Below, piece after piece: positions 14,966 to 21,430 of a DNA stretch of 26,088 bases (the stretch's first letter is position 1; each line of letters starts with the position of its first letter). The notes under the pieces were generated by a model. It searched no databases. It saw nothing but the letters and a program-made list of their open reading frames with translations, and was not told the origin of the DNA. The translations under genes and the position numbers were made by a program. Origin of the DNA: a virus; IMG/VR virus record IMGVR_UViG_3300045115_000081, positions 1 to 26,088 of that record. One strand, 5' to 3'.

Positions 14966-15517
14966 ATGAGTTACTTTAAACATATAAAACAAGACGTTGT
15001 AGCAGATGCAAATAACTCTTCTACAACAAACTTATCTGCTGGAAATTCTTACACCTTTACTGGAACATCTACCAGTACATTGGGAATTGCAGGAATCCAA
15101 GTTTCTCTAAAAACAGATGTGAATTGTATAGTTTATATTGACCAATCTCCTGACGGAACTAACTGGGACATAACTGACCAATATAGTTATTATTCAGCAA
15201 TTAATAATTTTGGTATAACTATTCAAGCAGTTAATTCTTATGTCAGGGTTAGAGTTATAAGCAACTCTCTAACTTCAACTTATTTTAGGTTACAAACAGC
15301 TCTTTGTCCAATTGTTGAAGCGTTGCCTAGAAGTCTAGACGGTAGTGGTAATTTAAAAACTTCCATTCGTGCAATTGAAGATGCACACGGTTTTGAAGTA
15401 GAAAATACACCTATTGGGGAAATGGGGGCAGTTACTAATATAAGAGCCCCATTTTATAACGGACTAAATATAGTTCCGAGTTCAACTAACTTAAATTTAA
15501 TGGTGAATTACGAATAA
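14966..15517 (+). CDS. Beta-rich structural protein (183 aa)
   Basis: MSYFKHIKQDVVADANNSS..., with a central beta-sandwich-like region (IAGIQVSLKTDVNCIVYIDQSPDGTNWD; AVNSYVRVRVISNSL, in parts) of a kind seen in phage tip or decoration proteins, where a D-G-T-N-W-D turn is common. The C-terminus (NTPIGEMGAVTNIRAPFYNGLN) is separate. Strong GGAGG ribosome site. It is the last gene of the fibre block and is followed at once by the next promoter module. Exact role unknown. Confidence 0.65.
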   Translation: MSYFKHIKQDVVADANNSSTTNLSAGNSYTFTGTSTSTLGIAGIQVSLKTDVNCIVYIDQSPDGTNWDITDQYSYYSAINNFGITIQAVNSYVRVRVISNSLTSTYFRLQTALCPIVEALPRSLDGSGNLKTSIRAIEDAHGFEVENTPIGEMGAVTNIRAPFYNGLNIVPSSTNLNLMVNYE

Positions 15518-15538
15518 TGGAACACCAACTTTTTTATA
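15518..15538 (+). promoter_or_regulatory. Promoter module copy 4 (degenerate)
   Basis: TGGAACACCA-ACT-TTTTTATA starts right after the preceding stop codon. The upstream half differs from consensus at one base; the TATA part is replaced by T-rich TTTTTATA, extending to TATATTAAAA. The neck gene starts at 15561 with its own AAGGAGAGG site (15545-15553), so any transcript would have a very short leader. Confidence 0.4.
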
Positions 15539-15560
15539 TTAAAACAAGGAGAGGATTAAT

Positions 15561-16622
15561 ATGACTAACGATATTACTATTAATAAAGGAGATTTACTTC
15601 CTATTACTTTCTCAATTTTAGATGGAAGTAGTGCTAGAGATTTAACGGGATATTCCGGTACAATCAGTCTTAAATATGAACTATCTAGTGGAAGTACTTC
15701 TACTGTTCTATCTAAGGCAGTAACAATCACGTCCGGTACCGGGGGAACTGGTTCAGTTAACCTTCTTCCGTCTGAAACAACTCTTCTTTCCGTAGGAACA
15801 TATTCTTATGAAATAGTGTTTACTAGTGGAACTTCTATTGAAATTACCCCTATTTCAAGCACAATTACCGTCATTGACTCGAATACTTCTAAAGGATACA
15901 CTAACGAATCCCTAGTTGAAGCAGAATTGGGTACTAGTATCACTAGTAGTACTACTCCTAATTCAACCCAGTTAAATCAATGGATTAAAGAAGCAGAAGC
16001 ACAAATTGAAGGAAAACTAGGCCAAATGTTCGGTTCTACTACGGCTACCAACTTTGTTCAGTCTTATGATGAACACACCTCACTTAAAGAGGATTTAAGT
16101 CCAGTTTATTCTTCAATGGGACACGACTATTCTGGTCTAAATCTTAATACATCTACCTTTTTAGTAGATAATAACGGATTAAGAATTTATCCAATTATTT
16201 CAATTACTTCCTTATATAGGAACGTGGCAGGAGACACTGAAGCTGATTCTTGGGAATTACTTACCGAAAACACAGGAAGTAGCGGAGATTTCATATTAGA
16301 TAAACTTAATGGAAAAATTATTTTCATTAATAAATTACCTATCCGGGGAAAGAAACGAGCTATTAAGTGGAGTGGTACTTATGGAAGTAGTTCAGTTCCA
16401 GTGGAAATCCAAATGCTTGCTACGAAGATAGTAGCTCAACGAGCAATGCAAGTTAAAATCAAAAAAGGAATGATGTCCAATACTGACTCTTATTCACTTG
16501 AAGGGTTCTCTAGAAAGAAAGAACTTTCACAGAATGTATCTTATTTACAGGAACTTGATAGAGAATTGGATAGGATTTGGGAAGACATAAGCGGAACATT
16601 CCAATCGGAGATTGTTAAATGA
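15561..16622 (+). CDS. Head-tail connector with extra N-terminal beta domain (353 aa)
   Basis: Two parts. Residues 1-110 form a beta domain of the type at the N-terminus of baseplate/receptor-binding proteins (ITINKGDLLPITFSILDG, RDLTGYSGTISLKYE). Residues about 115-353 look like the gp6/connector adaptor family: NESLVEAELG, a helical segment (LNQWIKEAEAQIEGKLGQ), a beta hairpin (LRIYPIISITSLYRNV), and a closing helical region with PVEIQMLATKIVAQRAMQ. Ordinary adaptors are 100-200 aa and lack the first domain, so this is probably a fusion. It should bind the portal ring. The stop overlaps the next start as ATGA. Confidence 0.65.
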   Translation: MTNDITINKGDLLPITFSILDGSSARDLTGYSGTISLKYELSSGSTSTVLSKAVTITSGTGGTGSVNLLPSETTLLSVGTYSYEIVFTSGTSIEITPISSTITVIDSNTSKGYTNESLVEAELGTSITSSTTPNSTQLNQWIKEAEAQIEGKLGQMFGSTTATNFVQSYDEHTSLKEDLSPVYSSMGHDYSGLNLNTSTFLVDNNGLRIYPIISITSLYRNVAGDTEADSWELLTENTGSSGDFILDKLNGKIIFINKLPIRGKKRAIKWSGTYGSSSVPVEIQMLATKIVAQRAMQVKIKKGMMSNTDSYSLEGFSRKKELSQNVSYLQELDRELDRIWEDISGTFQSEIVK

Positions 16623-16996
16623 GTTGGGGAACTGAAGCTAAAGAACTAATAGAAACGGATTTAGCAGATTTAGATATAGTAACACCCCTAACTCATGTCA
16701 TAAGAACTTCAACCGGTACCTCTGATGGAGGGTATAGTTCCCCCAGTTATACTACTTCATCAAGTACCACTATTTATGGTATACCTACCACTTATTATAA
16801 TCAAAGATTAAACTTTACTAAGTTTGGAAATCTTAAGACTGGTGAACTTGTTTTTTTAGTTTCAGCAGATACTTCTATTTCTAAAGAGGACCAGATAGTT
16901 TATTCTAGTGGCACTTTTAATGTTAGGGAAATCAATCCTGTGCTTATTTCTGATACGGTTATAGCTCAAGAAATCAGGATGGAAAAGGACCTGTAA
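16619..16996 (+). CDS. Head-tail stopper/joining protein (125 aa)
   Basis: Size and place fit the neck stopper (SPP1 gp16 / HK97 joining-protein class) that plugs the connector. The characteristic part is TKFGNLKTGELVFLVSADT followed by EDQIVYSSGTFNVREINPV, where a small beta barrel binds the connector. Ser/Thr-rich loop at residues 28-55. Linked to the connector by ATGA overlap; its stop TAA is part of promoter module copy 5. Assignment is by pattern and synteny. Confidence 0.6.
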   Translation: MSWGTEAKELIETDLADLDIVTPLTHVIRTSTGTSDGGYSSPSYTTSSSTTIYGIPTTYYNQRLNFTKFGNLKTGELVFLVSADTSISKEDQIVYSSGTFNVREINPVLISDTVIAQEIRMEKDL

Positions 16997-17012
16997 CACC
17001 ACAGTATTTAAA
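16992..17012 (+). promoter_or_regulatory. Promoter module copy 5
   Basis: TGTAACACCA-CAG-TATTTAAA with the same spacing as copies 2 and 3. Its GTAA supplies the stop codon of the stopper gene. It stands 66 bp before the tail terminator gene and would drive the tail module. Confidence 0.6.
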
Positions 17013-17032
17013 GAAGTTTTTAATAGAAGGGA

Positions 17033-17053
17033 TTGTGGTCGTAGTTACCACAA
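17033..17053 (+). promoter_or_regulatory. Leader hairpin in tail-module 5' UTR
   Basis: TTGTGGT (17033-17039) pairs perfectly with ACCACAA (17047-17053) around a 7-base loop. It begins 28 bases after the start of the TATA-like box, close to the expected transcript start, like the hairpin at 1036-1059. Confidence 0.45.
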
Positions 17054-17061
17054 AATCTATC

Positions 17062-17077
17062 AGAGCGTAGCCTCAAA
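17062..17077 (+). other. Recurrent hairpin element, copy C
   Basis: AGAGCGTAGCCTCAAA directly abuts the ATG at 17078, in the place where a Shine-Dalgarno site would be; none is present. It matches copy B (511-526) at 14 of 16 bases. It may be a translational element or protein-binding RNA hairpin. Confidence 0.4.
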
Positions 17078-17515
17078 ATGGGATATCAAACTGTAACCGA
17101 AAGTACACTCCGTAAGAATGTATATAATACTATATTTACTTTACTCAATACTTATAAAATAAACGGATGGACTATTTTTTCTGCCTTCCCAGAAAAAGAC
17201 CCGGTGTTTCCTTGTTTAGTTGTTAATCCAGCAAATATCACTATTCGTAAAATTGGTATGAAATTAGATGCTAGAATGGATATGATTGAAGTTATAGTAG
17301 AGATATTTTGTAAACAATCTGACCGTTCTGAGACAATAGATTTAGCTAAAGATAACATCACTAACACAATCCTTACTTATGAGAGCACTCTTGGTACTTA
17401 CAAACTATTGATTAACGATGAAGAACCATTTGTTGATTCACCTGTTGACCAAGTAGAGTTCGGTGGACAGAAACTTAACACTTCAGCAATATCATTGGTA
17501 TTTCAACTTCAATGA
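17078..17515 (+). CDS. Tail terminator/completion protein (145 aa)
   Basis: Compact alpha/beta protein with an N-terminal helix (ESTLRKNVYNTIFTLLNTY), strands with the FPCLVVNPANITIRK pattern, and a central strand (MIEVIVEIFCKQSDR) followed by a helix (TIDLAKDNITNTILTYES), the layout of gpU/gp17-type tail terminators that cap the tail tube and join it to the head. Located between stopper and tail tube as expected. No Shine-Dalgarno; the ATG follows hairpin element C. Overlaps the next gene as ATGA. Confidence 0.6.
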   Translation: MGYQTVTESTLRKNVYNTIFTLLNTYKINGWTIFSAFPEKDPVFPCLVVNPANITIRKIGMKLDARMDMIEVIVEIFCKQSDRSETIDLAKDNITNTILTYESTLGTYKLLINDEEPFVDSPVDQVEFGGQKLNTSAISLVFQLQ

Positions 17516-18018
17516 TTCAAATAAGGGTAGAAAAAGAGATACTTGGTACATTTGAAAAAATTATCAAGTCAATGGAAAAAAATCCAATAAAAGCAGCACA
17601 AAATGTTGCTCAATATGTTAAATTACAAGCACAATTCAATGCACCTAAAAAATCAGGTGGATTGATTAGTGGAATTAAAGTAATCAACCAAAAGAAAGGT
17701 GCTAGAGTAATAGCATATGACCCACAGAAAAGAGTTGACGGAGATATGTTAGCTTTGTGGGCAAATAGAAATGTGGCGTTTCACTATAAGAACATAAGAG
17801 GGAAAAGAACAAGAGCATTTCGGCTTGGTCCCAAAGGGGTTTATGTTGTTTATGGAGACAAGAACGTTAAAAGTAAAAGTGGAAAACCAATCAGGTGGAC
17901 TGGTAAGTTCAAAGGAACTGATGGTTATTTTTCACTAGCAGTTAAAGAAGGAAAAAGAATATTTGGAAAGAAGATGACCGAAGCTGTAAAATACGCCCTC
18001 GCTGGGCAACAAATTTAG
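17512..18018 (+). CDS. HK97 gp10-like neck protein (168 aa)
   Basis: Begins with a helical segment (EILGTFEKIIKSMEKNPIKA) and QYVKLQAQFNAPKKSGGLI, which matches the signature of the HK97-gp10 family (helix, then A-P-x-x-[TS]-G-x-L). The C-terminal half is basic and beta-rich with a KSGKPIRWTGKFKGTDGYFS segment. Family members act in head-tail joining. Here it follows the tail terminator rather than preceding it, a small order change. The basic charge may face DNA in the neck channel. Confidence 0.7.
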   Translation: MIQIRVEKEILGTFEKIIKSMEKNPIKAAQNVAQYVKLQAQFNAPKKSGGLISGIKVINQKKGARVIAYDPQKRVDGDMLALWANRNVAFHYKNIRGKRTRAFRLGPKGVYVVYGDKNVKSKSGKPIRWTGKFKGTDGYFSLAVKEGKRIFGKKMTEAVKYALAGQQI

Positions 18019-18030
18019 GAGGAAAATAAT

Positions 18031-18570
18031 ATGGCTAAAGTATGGAAAGCCCGAGAGGCTTCAGTAAAGATTTTACCTGCTGCTAGTGTAACCATTAGTG
18101 GCACAGGAACTTCATTAGCAACATATTTCACTAGTGGAAGTTCTATTGATGCAGATATGAAAGGTGTTGAAATAACAGAACCAGAATTATCTGTAGAAAA
18201 GATTGATTTGTTAGGTAACGATACTAACGGATTCCAAAATGCAGATGTTGAAGAAAAACCTGCCGGTATGGCAAAGTTAACCGGTACCCTCGTACTTAGA
18301 GGAGACGAATCTGCTATTGAACTAAACAGTTACGAATCTGGAACGTCTGTTGCATCTACTTATACTAGATACCAAGTATCTAATGGTACTAGAAAGAAAA
18401 TTGCAGTATTAGTTACTTTAGATGACGGAACAGACGGAGTATATGTGGCATTAGCTGACGCATTTATTACTACCAAAGACGTTAAGTTAACCGGAGCAGA
18501 TGGACACTTTGAAAGAAGTGTAGAAATTACCACGTTGCCTAAAAACTATTATTTAGAATTTAAAAACTAA
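18031..18570 (+). CDS. Major tail tube protein (179 aa)
   Basis: Polymerises into the tail tube. Evidence: position between neck and tape-measure genes, strong TAGGAGGA ribosome site, and the tube-like sequence layout: N-terminal strand, IDADMKGVEITEPELSVEK, LTGTLVLRGDES, and C-terminal VTLDDGTDGVYVALADAFI with a closing ADGHFERSVEITTLP. Codon use is C-rich at third positions, like the capsid gene. A T-tract directly follows the stop, as after the capsid gene. No C-terminal Ig domain. Confidence 0.8.
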   Translation: MAKVWKAREASVKILPAASVTISGTGTSLATYFTSGSSIDADMKGVEITEPELSVEKIDLLGNDTNGFQNADVEEKPAGMAKLTGTLVLRGDESAIELNSYESGTSVASTYTRYQVSNGTRKKIAVLVTLDDGTDGVYVALADAFITTKDVKLTGADGHFERSVEITTLPKNYYLEFKN

Positions 18571-18574
18571 ATAA

Positions 18575-18592
18575 TTTTTATTTTTTATTTTT
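18575..18592 (+). terminator. T-tract terminator after tail tube gene
   Basis: T5, T6 and T5 runs separated by single A bases, beginning a few bases after the tail-tube stop with no preceding hairpin. The next gene starts within 5 bases of its end (TTAAATATGG), so read-through must supply the downstream genes, or an unrecognised promoter overlaps here. Confidence 0.45.
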
Positions 18593-18596
18593 AAAT

Positions 18597-18830
18597 ATGG
18601 AAAGTGTACAAAAGATAGCAAAGAATGGGAACATTATGGTAGATGTAATCATTAAAAGTATCCCTTATCAGTTACATAAAGAGTTCAGTGAATTAAGTAA
18701 GAAATATTACAATGATGTTTACTGGGTAACTTTACAAGACTTGATGAGAAAAGCTGAAGCGTATGATGCAATAACTACTATGTTTGGTGTTTCTCAGGAA
18801 GAAAAAGGAGATGATGAAAATGAAAATTGA
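18597..18830 (+). CDS. Tail assembly chaperone-like protein (77 aa)
   Basis: Small protein between tail tube and tape measure, the usual site of assembly chaperones that coat the tape-measure protein. It has an N-terminal beta part (NIMVDVIIKSIPYQLHKEF), a helical part (WVTLQDLMRKAEAYDAITTM) and an acidic end (EEKGDDENEN). No Shine-Dalgarno before ATG 18597; in-frame ATG 18636 is an alternative. Overlaps the next gene by 11 bases in a +1-shifted frame. No strong slippery site was seen. Confidence 0.55.
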   Translation: MESVQKIAKNGNIMVDVIIKSIPYQLHKEFSELSKKYYNDVYWVTLQDLMRKAEAYDAITTMFGVSQEEKGDDENEN

Positions 18831-19182
18831 AGACAGAATTGCAGAGTGGTGTGGTGAACTAAAAATAAAAACAGATGACGAAACTGATTTTATTTTAAAA
18901 CCAAGACTTGAACATAAAAGAAAATTAATGTTTTTACAAAAGAAATTTGATGATGGTTCATACTCAGAAGATGACGTTGCAACACAGGACAGCATATTAC
19001 TTGGAATAGTAAAAGAATCATATCCACATTTTAATCAAGTTCAACTTGAACAAGTAGTTCAATTATATGGAACTGAATTATTAATTGAGTTATATTGTGC
19101 TTGGAAATGGAGAGATAGAGAAGCAATTGAGGCATTTAAAAAGAAACAAAAAGAAAAAATATCCGAAGTCTTAAATGGATAA
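18820..19182 (+). CDS. Tail assembly chaperone-like helical protein (120 aa)
   Basis: MKIEDRIAEWCGELKIK..., mostly helical and charged, with FILKPRLEHKRKLMFLQKKFDDGSY-type segments and a basic C-terminus (FKKKQKEKISEVLNG). Start ATG 18820 chosen because AAGGAG (18805-18810) is at the right distance; in-frame ATGs at 18811 and 18814 are too close to it. Resembles gp13/gp14-like chaperone genes by size and place. Its end overlaps the next ORF by 8 bases. Confidence 0.6.
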   Translation: MKIEDRIAEWCGELKIKTDDETDFILKPRLEHKRKLMFLQKKFDDGSYSEDDVATQDSILLGIVKESYPHFNQVQLEQVVQLYGTELLIELYCAWKWRDREAIEAFKKKQKEKISEVLNG

Positions 19183-19393
19183 AGAAACAAGACTAGAACA
19201 ACTTAGACAAAAGTTGATGAAAGAAGCTGCAATAGCTGATTTCACTTATGAGAAATGGTTAGAAAACGAAGCGGAAGTTGCTTATATGATAGAAAAGATA
19301 ACTCATCAGGTTGTAGATGATAACTATTATGCTATGAAGATGGAGGCATTTAAAGAAATCCTAAAAAAGGACCCCAACTTTAAAACTGAATAA
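19175..19393 (+). CDS. Small helical protein before tape measure (72 aa)
   Basis: MDKETRLEQLRQKLMKEAA..., almost fully helical and charged, with ENEAEVAYMIEKITHQVVDD in the middle. The start overlaps the previous stop (ATGGATAA) in a +1-shifted frame, and the stop is followed by the tape-measure start in the TAAAATGG form. Could be a third chaperone component, or the C-terminal part of a frameshift product. Unknown family. Confidence 0.6.
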   Translation: MDKETRLEQLRQKLMKEAAIADFTYEKWLENEAEVAYMIEKITHQVVDDNYYAMKMEAFKEILKKDPNFKTE

Positions 19394-19394
19394 A

Positions 19395-20888
19395 ATGGCA
19401 GAAAACCAAATGCGTATTGATTTTTTAGTAGGTAAAGATGATATTTCCCGTAAATTAAGTGAAATAGAAAGATTAACTAAAAAGCTAGATATTTCTACCC
19501 CCTTTAACAAATGGAAAATAGTTTATAATACTCAGGATGCTGCAACTCAAAAGATAATAGAAACCGGAAAACAAATAGAATTAAACAAAAGAAGAATGGA
19601 CCAATTTACTGAATCTACTAGAAGATTTGATATGCGTTGGCTTTCTGTTATGTTTACTGGAATGATGGTAGATAGGGCCTTAAGTGGTGCATTGCGTTCT
19701 ATATCTAATACCTATGAAAGGGCAACAGAGAATCAGACAGCATTAGGACAAGCAACAATGGGATTAACTGCCAGTTGGGAATTTTTAAAATTTAGTATTT
19801 TCAATGCTTTAGACCAACCCGGTATTAGGTGGATGATTGATGGTCTTATTAATATAGTTAATTGGGTATCTGAAGGAGTAAATAAGTTCCCATTGTTAAC
19901 TGCTTCAGTTTTAGGCCTAGTTGGTTTATTTGCTATCGGAGGAAAATTTGCTACCGCAATTGGTGGATTAGCAATGTTTTGGGTTAGTATGTTTGGTCCT
20001 TATGGTTTTTTTCCTCTTAAAGCTGCTGCGGGAATGGGTACTGCTGCTGCGGAGGCAGGAACTGTTACAGGTGCTTGGTCAACAGCTTTCCTTTGGATGA
20101 AAGATTTAGTAGCTGGCGGATTACTTATTTATGCTGCATACAAAGTAGTTAAAGCAATAGGGAGCGAAGAGGAAGTAACTGGACAAGACGCCTTATGGGC
20201 AGCTCTTTCAGCAGGGGTAGGTACTGGACTAATTCTTGGTGGACCAGCAGGAATATTTGCAACTCTTACCGTGGGTGTTGCTATGGCTATGATTGAAGGA
20301 GCAAAAGAAACAACAAAACAAATGAAAGAAATACAAGATTTACCTCCAGAAAGAAGGGGAATTTATGCACCAGAAGGAACTACCACTATCCCTGGTTCTG
20401 TTTCATTTAAAAAAACACCTTTCCCTGAATTAACTACGATGGAAGCTATGTCTCCTGCTTTGGCTTTATATAACAAAGGAGAACAGATGTGGGACTGGTT
20501 AACAGGTAAATCCCAATTGATTACAACTTATGTTGACGATATGGATAGACTTACTCCTTCCTTAGAACAACATAATAAACTAATGGATTATGCTATGAAA
20601 AACGTTTTTCCAAAACAAATAGGAGATGACACGTCTGGAGTAACTGGTCTTTCCATGGCTTACGGTAAGGAAGAAACGGGTCTTGGTCCAAGGATATCAA
20701 CTACAAATAACATAATGGATTCATCTACAAAAACATACATTCCTTCTTTAATAAATAAACAAAATGAATGGAAGATTTCAACTGATGACGTTAATGAATC
20801 ATTGAGGGTACAAATAGACCTAATGAAGGAGATAAACGAACTACGAAGTGCAGCATATTCAAGTTATAATGTTTCTAGTGCGTGGTAA
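19395..20888 (+). CDS. Tail tape-measure protein, short (497 aa)
   Basis: Sets tail length and may form a channel in the host membrane. N-terminal coiled-coil region (residues about 1-80, DDISRKLSEIERLTKKLD; IELNKRRMDQFTESTRR), a hydrophobic core at about 165-215 and 235-300 (LLTASVLGLVGLFAIGG, GVGTGLILGGPAGIFATL, GVAMAMIEGA), and a polar C-terminus. At roughly 1.5 angstrom per residue (general rule for tape measures) the tail would be about 75 nm, short for a siphovirus. No lysozyme or peptidase domain recognised, in contrast to many bacterial phages. Confidence 0.75.
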   Translation: MAENQMRIDFLVGKDDISRKLSEIERLTKKLDISTPFNKWKIVYNTQDAATQKIIETGKQIELNKRRMDQFTESTRRFDMRWLSVMFTGMMVDRALSGALRSISNTYERATENQTALGQATMGLTASWEFLKFSIFNALDQPGIRWMIDGLINIVNWVSEGVNKFPLLTASVLGLVGLFAIGGKFATAIGGLAMFWVSMFGPYGFFPLKAAAGMGTAAAEAGTVTGAWSTAFLWMKDLVAGGLLIYAAYKVVKAIGSEEEVTGQDALWAALSAGVGTGLILGGPAGIFATLTVGVAMAMIEGAKETTKQMKEIQDLPPERRGIYAPEGTTTIPGSVSFKKTPFPELTTMEAMSPALALYNKGEQMWDWLTGKSQLITTYVDDMDRLTPSLEQHNKLMDYAMKNVFPKQIGDDTSGVTGLSMAYGKEETGLGPRISTTNNIMDSSTKTYIPSLINKQNEWKISTDDVNESLRVQIDLMKEINELRSAAYSSYNVSSAW

Positions 20889-20890
20889 AA

Positions 20891-21430
20891 ATGGCAAACA
20901 TAACAATACAAGATTCAGGATACATTAGTACTAATAATGCTGGAACAAGAGCAACTAGTGCTAATATGGCAAACTCAGGCAATGCAATAAATTTAAAGTC
21001 AGTAGATATTAAATTTAGTTCAAAAGGTAATTTAGATAATTCTCCGCTATTGGGGGCTTATGGTGTTGGGACAGATACTTCGGTTGGTAGCACAGTTAAT
21101 ATAGCCAGTGTTGAAAATTTAGGTTTTACAATCACAGGAATACTAAACATGGCCGATGCAACTGACCAAAGTTATTTAGTTCCTTTGATTCAGTTACCTA
21201 GAACTAGATGGTATAAATTACTTTATTATAACTCCCTTTCTGGAGATTATTCTGAACAAACATTATACCAATTATCTGATGATACTTTTACTGCTGGAGA
21301 AGTAACTACCTTTAGTCTAGGTGGACAATATAAACATTTACACGTAATGGTTTCATCGGTTGATGTTAGTCAAAGTTCAACCAATATAGTTAAATTCTCA
21401 ATAGTGGGGTTCATAACTAAGAAAATATGA
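20891..21430 (+). CDS. Distal tail/tail-tip protein (179 aa)
   Basis: Starts at ATG 20891 in the TAAAAATGG junction after the tape-measure stop; a GTG nine bases earlier is possible but less likely. Beta-rich product with an N-terminal polar segment, a strand pattern SVDIKFSSKGNLDNSPLLG and a C-terminal sandwich (LHVMVSSVDVSQSSTNIVKF). By synteny it corresponds to the distal tail (Dit-like) protein that begins the tip. Ends overlap the hub gene as ATGA. No family signature certain. Confidence 0.55.
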   Translation: MANITIQDSGYISTNNAGTRATSANMANSGNAINLKSVDIKFSSKGNLDNSPLLGAYGVGTDTSVGSTVNIASVENLGFTITGILNMADATDQSYLVPLIQLPRTRWYKLLYYNSLSGDYSEQTLYQLSDDTFTAGEVTTFSLGGQYKHLHVMVSSVDVSQSSTNIVKFSIVGFITKKI

